A stretch of DNA of 64,000 nt, taken from NCBI RefSeq assembly GCF_000828895.1, contig NZ_AP014568.1, forward strand, positions 657,699 to 721,698. The letters run 5' to 3'. The stretch is from Serpentinimonas raichei (GTDB lineage: Bacteria > Pseudomonadota > Gammaproteobacteria > Burkholderiales > Burkholderiaceae_C). The position numbers and the translations under genes are program-made. Under the pieces are notes generated by a model, which was given only the letters and a program-made list of their open reading frames with translations, was not told where the DNA came from and ran no database searches. How positions within the stretch are numbered: position 1 is the first letter of the stretch; each line of letters starts with the position of its first letter. Shown piece after piece: positions 54,762 through 64,000 of this stretch.

Positions 54762-55523
54762 ATGTCTGAAAATAAAGTGCTGTTCGGCTTCCATGCCGTC
54801 GGGGTGCGCCTGAAAATCGCACCTGCCTCGGTGATCGAGGTCTTGTTCGACCCCACCCGCCGCGATGCGCGCATGAAGGGCTTTCTGGAGCGCGCCCGCG
54901 AGGCCCAGGTGCGCCTGATCGAGGCCGACGCCCTGCGCATCGCCAAACTGGCCGGCAGCCACGGCCACCAGGGCGTGGCGGCGCGGGTGCTCGCCGTGCC
55001 CAGCGCGCGCTCGCTCGACGAGTTGCTCGAGCGCCTGGAAGCGGCGGCCAGCCCCGACAGCCCCCCCACCCAGCCGCTGCTGCTGGTGCTCGACGGCGTG
55101 ACCGACCCGCACAACCTCGGGGCCTGCCTGAGGGTGGCCGACGGGGCCGGGGTGCACGCCGTGATCGCACCCAAAGACCACGCCGCCGGCATCAACGCCA
55201 CCGTGGCCAAGGTGGCCAGTGGAGCGGCCGACACCGTGCCCTATTTCATGGTCACCAATCTGGCGCGCACCTTGGGCGAGCTCAAGGAGCGCAACATTTG
55301 GGTCGTGGGCACCAGCGACCAGGCCCCCAAAACGATCTACCAAGCCGATTTGCGCGGCCCGCTGGCCCTGGTGCTGGGGGCCGAAGGCCAGGGCTTGCGC
55401 CAGCTCACCAGCAAAAGCTGCGACGAACTGGTGCGCATCCCGATGCACGGCGCGGTGGAAAGCCTCAACGTGTCGGTGGCCAGCGCGGTCTGCCTGTTCG
55501 AGGCGCGGCGTCAGCGCGGTTAA
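54762..55523 (+). CDS. rlmB: 23S rRNA (guanosine(2251)-2'-O)-methyltransferase RlmB
   Basis: RlmB is a SPOUT-class methyltransferase that methylates the ribose of G2251 in 23S rRNA. The 253-residue protein has the L30e-like N-terminal domain (LFGFHAVGVRLKIAPASVIE) and the SPOUT core. The latter has motif 1 DGVTDPHNLGACLRVADGAG, motif 2 LALVLGAEGQGL and motif 3 IPMHGAVESLNVSVASAV, which form the knotted SAM site. It converges on pyrD with 9 bp between them. The start is preceded by a -10-like box rather than a ribosome-binding site. Confidence 0.95.
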   Translation: MSENKVLFGFHAVGVRLKIAPASVIEVLFDPTRRDARMKGFLERAREAQVRLIEADALRIAKLAGSHGHQGVAARVLAVPSARSLDELLERLEAAASPDSPPTQPLLLVLDGVTDPHNLGACLRVADGAGVHAVIAPKDHAAGINATVAKVASGAADTVPYFMVTNLARTLGELKERNIWVVGTSDQAPKTIYQADLRGPLALVLGAEGQGLRQLTSKSCDELVRIPMHGAVESLNVSVASAVCLFEARRQRG

Positions 55524-55532
55524 GGCAGGCGG

Positions 55533-56621
55533 TCAGCGAGCCGGCGCCGGGCGTTGCAGGCTGGCCAAGGCGCGCGCCACTTCGGGCACCAGCGCCGGGC
55601 CGCGGTAGATCAGGCCGGTGTAGAGTTGCACCAAGTCGGCCCCGGCTTGGAGCTTGCTCTGCGCGTCGGCCCCGCTTTGCACGCCGCCCACGCCGATGAT
55701 CGGGAAATCTGGCCCCAGGCGCTGGCGCAGCGCGCGCACCACGGCGTTGCTGGCTTGCAGCAGCGGCGCGCCCGATAGCCCGCCGGCCTCGTCGGCGTGT
55801 GGCTGGCCTTGCACGGCGCTGCGGCCCAGGGTGGTGTTGGTGGCGATCACGCCGTCCATGCCGTGGCGCAGCAAGGCGGCGGCGATGGCCTCGATTTGCT
55901 CGGCCTCCAGGTCGGGCGCGATCTTGATGAACAGCGGCCGGTACACGCCGCTGGCGGCGCTCAGTTCGGCGCGGCGCTCGGCCAGCGCGGCCAGCAACTG
56001 CTCCAGCGCGGCGTCGCTTTGCAGGGCGCGCAGGTTTTGCGTGTTGGGGCTGGAGATATTCACCGCCACGTAGTCGGCATGGGGGTAAACGGCCTCCAAC
56101 GCCGCGAGGTAGTCGTCGCTGGCGCGCTCGATCGGGGTGGCGGCGTTTTTGCCGATGTTTAGGCCCAGCACCAGCGCGGGCGCTGCGCTGTCGGGGGTGG
56201 TGGGGCGCTGGGCGCGCAGGCGGCTGCGCCGCACGTTGGCCACGAAGGCCGCCAGCCCCTCGTTGTTGAAGCCGAGCCGGTTGATCAGCGCCCGGCTCTG
56301 GGGCAGGCGAAAGATGCGCGGCTTGGGGTTGCCGGCTTGCGCCAGCGGGGTCACGGTGCCGACTTCGACGAAGCCAAAACCGAGCGCGCCCCAGGCGTCG
56401 ATGCAGCGCGCGTTTTTGTCCAGCCCGGCCGCCAGCCCGACGCGGTTGGGAAAGCGCAGCCCGGCCAGCGTGAGCGGGTCGTCGATGCGCGGCTGCGCCG
56501 CCAGCGCCAGCAGCGGCGTGTGCTGGATGCGCTCCAACTGCGCCAGCGTGAGCTCGTGCGCGGCTTCGGCGTCGAGGCGGAACAAAAAGGGGCGCAGCAG
56601 CGCGTAGGGCAGCAAGGACAT
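55533..56621 (-). CDS. pyrD: Dihydroorotate dehydrogenase (quinone), class 2
   Basis: PyrD oxidises dihydroorotate to orotate and passes electrons to the quinone pool at the inner membrane. The ATG at 56621 ([20 protein letters not shown]) gives 362 residues, with the N-terminal helix that docks to the membrane in class 2 enzymes; further in-frame codons upstream are not homologous. FMN-site and catalytic regions are visible: [35 protein letters not shown] with the class 2 Ser and [16 protein letters not shown]. It is divergent from rpiA over 124 bp. Confidence 0.96.
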   Translation of the reverse strand: MSLLPYALLRPFLFRLDAEAAHELTLAQLERIQHTPLLALAAQPRIDDPLTLAGLRFPNRVGLAAGLDKNARCIDAWGALGFGFVEVGTVTPLAQAGNPKPRIFRLPQSRALINRLGFNNEGLAAFVANVRRSRLRAQRPTTPDSAAPALVLGLNIGKNAATPIERASDDYLAALEAVYPHADYVAVNISSPNTQNLRALQSDAALEQLLAALAERRAELSAASGVYRPLFIKIAPDLEAEQIEAIAAALLRHGMDGVIATNTTLGRSAVQGQPHADEAGGLSGAPLLQASNAVVRALRQRLGPDFPIIGVGGVQSGADAQSKLQAGADLVQLYTGLIYRGPALVPEVARALASLQRPAPAR

Positions 56622-56745
56622 GGGGATAATGCGGTTTTGGATGGGATGCAGGGTGCAGCCGTGGGCCCGATTGTCCCAAATCGGCGGCTGCGCTTGCCAC
56701 GCACGCCTGCCACAAGCCCCTAAACGCACCTCTCACCGATACAGC

Positions 56746-57417
56746 ATGAACCAGGATCAACTCAAAACCCTCGTCGCTCAGGCGGCGCTGCAATACATCG
56801 AGCCGGGCCAGATCGTCGGCGTGGGCACCGGCTCGACGGTGAATAAGTTCATCGACGCGCTGGCCACGGTGAAGCAGCGCATACGGGGGGCCGTCTCCAG
56901 CTCCGAGGCCTCATCGGAGCGCCTGCGTGCGCACGGCATCGCGGTGCTGGACGCAAACGCGGTTGAGTCGCTGGCGCTTTATGTGGATGGGGCCGATGAG
57001 ATCGATCCGCACGGCTGCATGATCAAGGGCGGCGGCGCGGCGCTGACGCGCGAAAAGATCGTGGCCGCGCTGGCCGAGCGCTTCATCTGCATCGCCGACG
57101 AGAGCAAGTACGTGCCGGTGCTGGGCCGCTTTGCGCTGCCGGTGGAGGTGATCCCGATGGCGGCGCAGCAGATCGCGCGTCGCTTTGCCGCACACGGCGG
57201 CGTGGCCACGCTGCGGCTGCAAGGCGGCCAGCCCTTGCGCACCGACAACGGCCAGCACATCTTGGACGTGACCGGGCTGTGCATCGACGAGCCGCTGGCC
57301 TTCGAGAGCGAGGTCAACAACTGGCCGGGCGTGGTCTGCGTGGGCGTGTTCGCGCACCAAAAGGCCAGCGTCTGCCTGCTGGGCACGGCCGAGGGGGTTC
57401 GGACGCTGCGGTTTTGA
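56746..57417 (+). CDS. rpiA: Ribose-5-phosphate isomerase A
   Basis: RpiA interconverts ribose 5-phosphate and ribulose 5-phosphate in the pentose phosphate pathway. From the ATG at 56746 ([20 protein letters not shown]) it has 223 residues, standard size. Active-site motifs are [36 protein letters not shown] (with the catalytic Asp pair) and [12 protein letters not shown] with the catalytic Lys region. It converges on the chemoreceptor gene with 31 bp between stops, which hold a GC-rich stretch but no clear terminator. Confidence 0.97.
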   Translation: MNQDQLKTLVAQAALQYIEPGQIVGVGTGSTVNKFIDALATVKQRIRGAVSSSEASSERLRAHGIAVLDANAVESLALYVDGADEIDPHGCMIKGGGAALTREKIVAALAERFICIADESKYVPVLGRFALPVEVIPMAAQQIARRFAAHGGVATLRLQGGQPLRTDNGQHILDVTGLCIDEPLAFESEVNNWPGVVCVGVFAHQKASVCLLGTAEGVRTLRF

Positions 57418-57448
57418 TGGGGCGGCCGCCCGCGCGCGGCCCGGGTGC

Positions 57449-59032
57449 TTACACGCGCCGCAAGTCCGCAGCGCCCTCGGTGTGAAAGGCCCCCATGGTC
57501 TCATCCAAATCATGCGCCTGATCGCGCAGCCGGGCAGCCGTTTCTTGTGAGTGCTGCACCACGGTGGCGCTGCTGCGCGCCGATTCGTGCAGCGAACCCA
57601 CAGCGCGGTCCAGTTCCTGTGCGCTGGCGCGCTGCTGCACCGTGGCTTGGGCAATGGAGCCCATCAGGCGCGAGAGCTCATCGACCGACTCCACCACCCG
57701 CTGCATGGTCTGGCCGGCGTTTTGTGCGGCTGTTGATCCGGTTTGCACGCGCTGGGTCGAGGTTTCGATGAGTTGCTTGACTTCGCGCGCCGCCTGCGTG
57801 CTGCGCTGCGCCAGCGAGCGCACCTCGCCGGCCACCACGGCAAAGCCGCGCCCGGCCTCCCCGGCACGGGCCGCTTCCACGGCGGCGTTGAGGGCTAGGA
57901 TGTTGGTCTGGAAGGCGATGCCGTCGATCACGCTGACGATCTCGGAAATGCGGCGCGAAGCCTCGTCGATGCGCTGCATTTCTTGCACCACCTCGGTCAC
58001 GGCTTGCCCGCCTTGCGAGGCGATCTCGGAGGCCTTGCCGGCCAGGCGGCTGACGTTGTCGGCGTTGCGGGCGCTCGATTCGATGGCGCCGGTCATGCTG
58101 CGCGCGTGCTCGGCGCTGGACTCGATAGCGCCGGCTTGCTGGTCGGTGACGGTGCGCAGATCGGCGCTGGATTGGTCCAGCGCCGCCGCTGCGCTCAGCA
58201 CCTGGTTGGAGGCTTGGCGCACTCTGGAGACGACTTCGTTGAGGCGCCGCTCCATGTCTGCAATGGTGGCAAACAGCGAGGCAAATTCGTCGCCCCGGTT
58301 GGGGGGATCGGTTTCGGTGGAGCGGGCGTTGGCGATGCGGTGTGCGACCCGCTGCGCGCGGGCAAAAGAGGAGCGCATGGTCTGCATGAAGGAGCGCGCA
58401 TGGTGGGCGGCAATCAGGAACACCAGCGCGGTGAGGATGGCCAAGGCCAACTTGGTGTTGAACGTGATGCGCTCGGTGCTTAGCATGGCGCCATCAACCT
58501 TTTCCTGCTGCAACTGGCGCTGCTGGGCCATGCTTTGCAGCATCCGGTCGCGCGCCGGCACCAGATCGGACTGCAGCAGCGCCAGAGCGCCGGCATTGTC
58601 GCCGGCCCGGATGTTGGCTGTCACCTGCTGCGCCAGCCGCCAAAAATCATCATCCGCAGAGCGGATTTGGGCAAAAATCTCGCGCTCGCGCTCGGTGTCG
58701 ATGGCGGCTTCAAACTGCTGCAGCAGTGCGAGTTTTTCGTCCCTGAACACCGCGATGCGATCCAGCGCTTGTTGCTTGGCGGCGGCATCGCTGACCAGCA
58801 GGGCTTGGCGTGCTTCGAGTGAGATGCGAAACATCAGCACCTGGGCGTCGGCAATCCGCTGCACCTGGGGCATGTGGCGCTGCGCCAAGCGCTCGGAATG
58901 GTTGCCGAGGTGGCTCAAGGTGACCCAACTGGCCACAGAGGTGAGCGCCAACGTGGAAAACAAAACCACGATGATGAAAACCAATTTGCGGCCAAGGGAG
59001 GGCAAAGGGGCAGCTGAAACGGGTGTGTTCAT
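57449..59032 (-). CDS. Methyl-accepting chemotaxis protein
   Basis: This chemoreceptor has 527 residues from the ATG at 59032 (MNTPVSAAPLPSLG). TM1 spans about residues 17-38 (VFIIVVLFSTLALTSVASWV). A four-helix-bundle periplasmic sensor (about 40-185), TM2 (near 195-215), a HAMP-like region and the cytoplasmic signalling domain follow. The hairpin tip that contacts CheA/CheW is intact (IDGIAFQTNILALNAAVEAA, then RAGEAGRGFAVVAGEVR). No che genes are nearby. The ligand is unknown. It starts 10 bp past the prlC stop, so the two could share a transcript. Confidence 0.9.
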   Translation of the reverse strand: MNTPVSAAPLPSLGRKLVFIIVVLFSTLALTSVASWVTLSHLGNHSERLAQRHMPQVQRIADAQVLMFRISLEARQALLVSDAAAKQQALDRIAVFRDEKLALLQQFEAAIDTEREREIFAQIRSADDDFWRLAQQVTANIRAGDNAGALALLQSDLVPARDRMLQSMAQQRQLQQEKVDGAMLSTERITFNTKLALAILTALVFLIAAHHARSFMQTMRSSFARAQRVAHRIANARSTETDPPNRGDEFASLFATIADMERRLNEVVSRVRQASNQVLSAAAALDQSSADLRTVTDQQAGAIESSAEHARSMTGAIESSARNADNVSRLAGKASEIASQGGQAVTEVVQEMQRIDEASRRISEIVSVIDGIAFQTNILALNAAVEAARAGEAGRGFAVVAGEVRSLAQRSTQAAREVKQLIETSTQRVQTGSTAAQNAGQTMQRVVESVDELSRLMGSIAQATVQQRASAQELDRAVGSLHESARSSATVVQHSQETAARLRDQAHDLDETMGAFHTEGAADLRRV

Positions 59033-59042
59033 GGTCGCAAGT

Positions 59043-61253
59043 TCAGGCTGAAGCTGGCGCAGCCGTGTCTGTGAGCGCATCCGCATCCGCCATGCCTTGG
59101 TGGCGCAGCAGCGCGTCGAGGCGCGGCTCGCGGCCCCTGAAGGCCTTGAAGGACTCCAGCGCCGGGCGGCTGCCGCCCACTTCGAGAATGGTCTGGCGCA
59201 GGCGGCGGCCGGTGGCGCGGTCAAGCACGTTGCCGCTCTGGCCGTGCTGGCCGTTTTGGCTGGCAGCGGCTTCTTCGAAGGCAGCGTAGGCGTCGGCGCT
59301 GAGCACCTCGGCCCACTTGTAGCTGTAGTAGCCGGCTGCGTAGCCGCCCGCAAACACGTGGCTGAAGCTGTGCGGCATGCGGTGGTAGGGCGGGGGTTCG
59401 AGCACGGCGACTTCGGCGCGCACCTGCGCCAGCAAGGCCATGTAGTCGTCGCTGCCGTCGGCATTTTTGGGCGCGCCGCCGCTGTGCAGCAGCAGGTCGA
59501 ACAGGGCGAACTCGACTTGGCGCAGCGTTTGCAGGCCGCTCTGGAAGTTTTTGGCGGCCAGCATCTTGTCGAACAGCTCGCGCGGCAACGCCGCACCGGT
59601 ATCGACATGCGCGCTCAAGTGGCGCAGCACCTCCCACTCCCAGCAGAAGTTTTCCATGAACTGGCTCGGCAGCTCGACGGCGTCCCATTCGACGCCGCTG
59701 ATGCCGGCCACGTCGCGCTCTTCGACTTGGGTCAGCAGGTGGTGCAGGCCGTGGCCGAATTCGTGGAACAGGGTGATCGCATCGTCGTGCGTGAGCAGCG
59801 GCGGCTGGCCGTTGACGCCTTCGGCGAAGTTGCACACCAGGTGCGCCAGCGGGGTTTGCAGGCCGGTGCCATCGGGGCGGCGCCAGCGCGCGCGGGCGTC
59901 GTCCATCCAAGCGCCGCCGCGCTTGCCGCTGCGTGCGCCGGGGTCGAGGTAGAACTGGCCGATCAGGGTGGGGGCGGCGCTGGCGGCCGCCGGGCGTTCG
60001 ATGCGAAAGAACTGCACCCCGGGGTGCCAGGTGGGGGCCCGGTCGGGCAGTATGCGCACCTCGAACAGGGTTTCGATCAGGCCAAACAGCCCTTCGAGCA
60101 CCTTGGGCGCGGTGAAATAGGGTTTGACTTCCTGCTCGCTGTAGGCGTAGCGCGCCTGGCGCAGTTGTTCGCCGATGTAGGTCCAGTCCCAGGCTTGGGG
60201 GTCGGGCAGATCGAGCTGCTCGGCGGCAAAGGCGCGCAGGTCGGCCAGGTCGCGCTGGCCCCAAGGGCGGGCGCGCGCCGCCAGTTGGCGCAAGAAGGCG
60301 ATCACTTGCTCGGCGCTGTCGGCCATTTTGGGCGCCAGCGAGACGGCGGCGTAGTGCGGGTAGCCCAGCAGTTGCGCTTCCTCGTGGCGCAGCGCAAGAA
60401 TCTGGCTGATCAGGGCGCTGTTGTCGAAGCGCGCCGGGTGGGCGGCGGCGTCGGGGGCCTCGCCAGAGTCGCCCAGCTCGCTGGCGCGGGTGGCGTAGGC
60501 GCGGTAGAGGCGCTGGCGCAGCTCGCGCTGGCGCGCAAACTGCATCAGCGGCAGGTAGCAGGGCAGTTTGAGCGTGAGCAGGTGGCGCTCGGTGTGGCCT
60601 GCGGCCTCGGCAGCGGCGCGGGTGGCGGCCAGCACATCGGGCGGTACGCCGTCGAGCTCCTCGGCGCTGGCCAGGTACTGCCAGGTGTCGGTGGCGTCGA
60701 GCAGGTTTTCGCTGAACTTTTGCTGCAACTCGGCCAGTTGTTCTTGGATGGCGGCAAAACGCGCCTTGTCCGCGCCTTGCAGTTCGGCTCCGCCGAGCAC
60801 GAAGTCACGCAGGGCGTGCTGGCGCGCTTGGGCCTGCTCGGGCGTCAGGCGGGCGGGGTCGAGCGCTTTGTAGAGCGCGTACAGGCGCTCGTCGCTGCCC
60901 AAGCCGGTCCAGAAAGCGGTCACGGGGGCCAGCATGGCGTTGTAGGCGGCGCGCAGCTCGGGCGTGTCGGCCACGGCGTTGAGGTGGCTCACGGCGCTCC
61001 AGGCGCGGCCCAAGCGCTCGGTGGCCACGTCGAGCACGGCGGCTATGCCCTGCCAGTCGGCTACAAAGCCGGGCGCCGTGACTTGCTCCAGCGCGGCCTG
61101 GGCCTGTTGCAGCAACTGCTCGATCGCCGGCTGCACGTGCTCGGGCCGGATGGCATCGAAGCGCGGCAGCGCGCTGCCGTCCAGCAGCGGGTTGGTGGCC
61201 GCGTCGGGGGCGGTTGTGGGCGTGGTCGGGGTGGTGCAGGGGCTGGCAGGCAT
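59043..61253 (-). CDS. prlC: Oligopeptidase A (M3 family metallopeptidase)
   Basis: PrlC is a cytosolic zinc endopeptidase that degrades short peptides and cleaved signal peptides. The ATG at 61253 (MPASPCTTPTTPTT) gives 736 residues, a little longer than the usual 680 because of an N-terminal extension; a GTG two codons upstream is possible. The zinc site is ITLFHEFGHGLHHLLTQVEE, with HEFGH, and the third ligand Glu lies in SQFMENFCWEWEVLR. GARSGKRGGAWMDDARARWR is another family block. It follows yhbY with 7 bp between. Confidence 0.93.
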   Translation of the reverse strand: MPASPCTTPTTPTTAPDAATNPLLDGSALPRFDAIRPEHVQPAIEQLLQQAQAALEQVTAPGFVADWQGIAAVLDVATERLGRAWSAVSHLNAVADTPELRAAYNAMLAPVTAFWTGLGSDERLYALYKALDPARLTPEQAQARQHALRDFVLGGAELQGADKARFAAIQEQLAELQQKFSENLLDATDTWQYLASAEELDGVPPDVLAATRAAAEAAGHTERHLLTLKLPCYLPLMQFARQRELRQRLYRAYATRASELGDSGEAPDAAAHPARFDNSALISQILALRHEEAQLLGYPHYAAVSLAPKMADSAEQVIAFLRQLAARARPWGQRDLADLRAFAAEQLDLPDPQAWDWTYIGEQLRQARYAYSEQEVKPYFTAPKVLEGLFGLIETLFEVRILPDRAPTWHPGVQFFRIERPAAASAAPTLIGQFYLDPGARSGKRGGAWMDDARARWRRPDGTGLQTPLAHLVCNFAEGVNGQPPLLTHDDAITLFHEFGHGLHHLLTQVEERDVAGISGVEWDAVELPSQFMENFCWEWEVLRHLSAHVDTGAALPRELFDKMLAAKNFQSGLQTLRQVEFALFDLLLHSGGAPKNADGSDDYMALLAQVRAEVAVLEPPPYHRMPHSFSHVFAGGYAAGYYSYKWAEVLSADAYAAFEEAAASQNGQHGQSGNVLDRATGRRLRQTILEVGGSRPALESFKAFRGREPRLDALLRHQGMADADALTDTAAPASA

Positions 61254-61260
61254 GGGCACC

Positions 61261-61746
61261 TCAGCGCGCCTGGCTGGCTTTTTTCACGCTCACGGGCCCG
61301 GTTGGGCGCGAGCGCTTGACCAAGCCGCCCGGCGTGAGGCGCTGGTTGCCCAGCACGCGCACGGTTTTCACTTCCGGGCGCTGGCCGCCTTTTTTGCTGT
61401 ATTTGAGCACCTTGTAGTCGCGTGGGCCGGGTTTGCGCTCTTCGTCCGGGGCGGCGGCTTTTTCTTTGGGCGGCAGCGGGCGCCAGAGCACCAGCAGCTT
61501 GCCGATGTGCTGGATCGGGGCGGCGTTGAGCTCGGCCGCCAGCGTGTGCAGGTAGGCATCGCGCTGGTGGCGGTCGTCGTTGAACACGCGCACCTTGATC
61601 AGGCCGTGCGCTTTCAGGGCGGCCTCGACTTCTAGCGTGACGGCCGGGGTGAGGCCCTCGTGGCCGATTTGCACCACCGGTTCGAGGTGGTGCGCGTCGG
61701 CGCGGTGTATTTTTCGGGCGGCGGGGGTGAGTTCGATTTGAGGCAT
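61261..61746 (-). CDS. yhbY: YhbY family RNA-binding (CRM domain) protein
   Basis: YhbY is a small CRM-domain protein that associates with pre-50S ribosomal particles. The 161-residue product has the CRM domain in about the first 100 residues ([20 protein letters not shown], the GxxG-type loop and [20 protein letters not shown]), then a basic tail ([20 protein letters not shown]) typical of betaproteobacterial forms. It is divergent from rlmE with only 17 bp between start codons; the two have facing -10-like boxes. Confidence 0.92.
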   Translation of the reverse strand: MPQIELTPAARKIHRADAHHLEPVVQIGHEGLTPAVTLEVEAALKAHGLIKVRVFNDDRHQRDAYLHTLAAELNAAPIQHIGKLLVLWRPLPPKEKAAAPDEERKPGPRDYKVLKYSKKGGQRPEVKTVRVLGNQRLTPGGLVKRSRPTGPVSVKKASQAR

Positions 61747-61763
61747 GGGACAATTATCCCCGC
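61747..61763. promoter_or_regulatory. Facing -10 boxes in the 17-bp yhbY/rlmE gap
   Basis: The gap contains GGGACAATTATCCC, a near palindrome. On the minus strand GATAAT ends 6 nt before the yhbY ATG; on the plus strand AATTAT ends 6 nt before the rlmE ATG. Neither start has a Shine-Dalgarno. Both transcripts would start at or beside the start codon. Confidence 0.5.
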
Positions 61764-62489
61764 ATGAAGGTCAAAACACAAAGCAAGAAGGTCAATAAGG
61801 CGTGGCTGAACCAGCACGCCAACGATCCGTGGGTCAAACTGGCCCAAAAGGAAGGCTACCGCGCGCGCGCCGCCTTCAAACTACAGGAAATTGATCAGAC
61901 TCTGCACCTGGTGCGTCCCGGCCAGTGCATCGTCGATCTGGGTTGCGCGCCGGGGGCCTGGTGCCAGTATCTGCGTCGCCGGCTGGCCCCAGACGGGGCG
62001 GCGGCGGGGGCGCTCAAGGGCCGCATCATTGGCATCGACCTGCTGCCCATGGAGCCCATCGAGGGGGTGCAGTTCATTCAGGGCGATTTTGGCGACGCGC
62101 AGCTGCTGGCGCAGTTGCAGCAGGCGCTGGCCCAGCCGATGCCCGCCGTGGGTGGCGCCGAGTCGGCTGAGGCTGCGCCCACCCGCGCAGCTGAAGCCGC
62201 GCTGCGCCCGGTCGATCTGGTGCTGTCCGACATGGCGCCCAACCTGTCGGGCATCGAGGGGGTGGATGCGGCGCGCATCACGCACCTGGTGGAGTTGGCG
62301 CTCGATTTTGCCCGCAGCCAACTCAAGCCCGAGGGGGCGCTGGTGGCCAAGGTCTTTCATGGCAGCGGCTACCAGGAGCAGGTGCAGGCGTTTCGGGCTG
62401 CGTTTAGGCAGGTCAAGGCGATCAAGCCCAAGGCCTCGCGCGACAAATCTTCTGAAACCTTTTTGATCGGCCTCGGTCTGAAAGCATGA
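61764..62489 (+). CDS. rlmE: 23S rRNA (uridine(2552)-2'-O)-methyltransferase RlmE (FtsJ)
   Basis: RlmE methylates the ribose of U2552 in 23S rRNA in the 50S subunit and is often heat-inducible. The 241-residue protein begins [20 protein letters not shown]. The K-D-K-E catalytic tetrad maps to Lys in [13 protein letters not shown], Asp in [11 protein letters not shown] and Lys in [11 protein letters not shown], with Glu in the last strand. The SAM motif is [14 protein letters not shown]. An extra Ala/Glu-rich insertion ([22 protein letters not shown], near residues 130-150) is not in short homologues. ftsH follows after 130 bp. Confidence 0.94.
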   Translation: MKVKTQSKKVNKAWLNQHANDPWVKLAQKEGYRARAAFKLQEIDQTLHLVRPGQCIVDLGCAPGAWCQYLRRRLAPDGAAAGALKGRIIGIDLLPMEPIEGVQFIQGDFGDAQLLAQLQQALAQPMPAVGGAESAEAAPTRAAEAALRPVDLVLSDMAPNLSGIEGVDAARITHLVELALDFARSQLKPEGALVAKVFHGSGYQEQVQAFRAAFRQVKAIKPKASRDKSSETFLIGLGLKA

Positions 62490-62535
62490 GTGGCGCATCG
62501 TTGTCGTTTTCTATCCTCTTCATGCAGATGGATTT

Positions 62536-62556
62536 GTGCACCCGAAAGCGGGGCAC
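62536..62556 (+). repeat. GC hairpin in the rlmE-ftsH gap
   Basis: GTGC-A-CCCG, loop AAAG, CGGG-GCAC forms an 8-bp stem with one bulged A directly upstream of the ftsH promoter. There is no T-tract, so its role as an rlmE terminator is doubtful. Confidence 0.45.
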
Positions 62557-62559
62557 GGC

Positions 62560-62588
62560 CTTGAAAGACCTAAAATGGCCCCGCATGT
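62560..62588 (+). promoter_or_regulatory. Predicted sigma-32 heat-shock promoter of ftsH
   Basis: CTTGAAA (62560-62566) and CCCCGCATGT (62579-62588) are separated by 12 bp, close to the RpoH consensus CTTGAAA-N11-15-CCCCATNT. It lies 32 bp upstream of the ftsH start. ftsH is an RpoH regulon gene in E. coli. Confidence 0.5.
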
Positions 62589-62619
62589 GGGGCGCACATA
62601 TTTCTAGCAGGAGTTTGCC

Positions 62620-64000
<1,381 letters not shown>

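Noticed and set aside
56622..56640. pyrD as another member of the leaderless set
   Set aside because: CATTAT lies only 4 nt before the ATG, too close to give a start at or upstream of the codon.
59097..61319. 740-codon plus-strand frame opposite prlC
   Set aside because: Shadow of the M3 peptidase gene, which has an intact HEFGH zinc site on the minus strand.

Overview
The window is about 67-70% GC, densely packed, and reads as a stretch of chromosome from a betaproteobacterium of the order Burkholderiales, most likely family Comamonadaceae. The basis is the gene order scpB-rluB-ndk-rlmN-pilW-rodZ-ispG-hisS-yfgM-bamB-der-hfq-hflX-hflK-hflC, the yhbY/rlmE-ftsH divergon and the protein sequences. 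I cannot name the genus from the sequence alone. No rRNA, tRNA or CRISPR array was seen.

Layout. 1-14931: one long co-directional housekeeping block covering chromosome segregation, 23S rRNA modification, nucleotide and isoprenoid synthesis, pilus and cell-shape factors, histidyl-tRNA synthetase, outer-membrane assembly, ribosome GTPases, Hfq and the HflKC protease regulators. Many of its genes overlap by ATGA. 14932-22246: a CzcCBA-type heavy-metal RND efflux operon with three small periplasmic or membrane accessory proteins and no linked regulator. 22257-28837: fabI, divergent from a complete yejABEF peptide ABC importer. 28838-32334: two small membrane proteins and an orphan GspE/PilB-like ATPase. 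32387-36394: a leftward acyl-CoA cluster (enoyl-CoA hydratase, Crp/Fnr regulator, phosphotransferase, acyl-CoA dehydrogenase). 36493-43220: a FimV-like protein, a 2-hydroxyacid dehydrogenase, two MFS transporters and miaA. 43221-45263: a lower-GC accessory islet with an orphan ParA-like ATPase, a small Lys/Ala-rich protein and a decayed IS4-type transposase. 45264-49207: gdhA, mutL and a YbjQ-family gene. 49430-53347: hisZ, purA and a cystathionine beta-lyase. 53344-64000: a tesA/ybbA divergon, rlmB, pyrD, rpiA, a chemoreceptor, prlC, yhbY, rlmE and the first 460 codons of ftsH.

The most notable observations are these. (1) At least eight transcription-unit starts have a -10-like hexamer ending only 6-8 nt before the start codon and no Shine-Dalgarno, which suggests leaderless mRNAs. 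(2) A 14-residue motif after the signal peptide is identical in two neighbouring efflux-operon proteins, although all six DNA differences are synonymous. (3) The orphan parA islet carries a duplicated operator-like repeat and a neighbour whose 5' end appears to have been replaced by an IS end. (4) The usual hflC-hisZ-purA linkage is split by about 34.5 kb. Frames, motifs and spacings were read by eye; functions come from family recognition without a database search.
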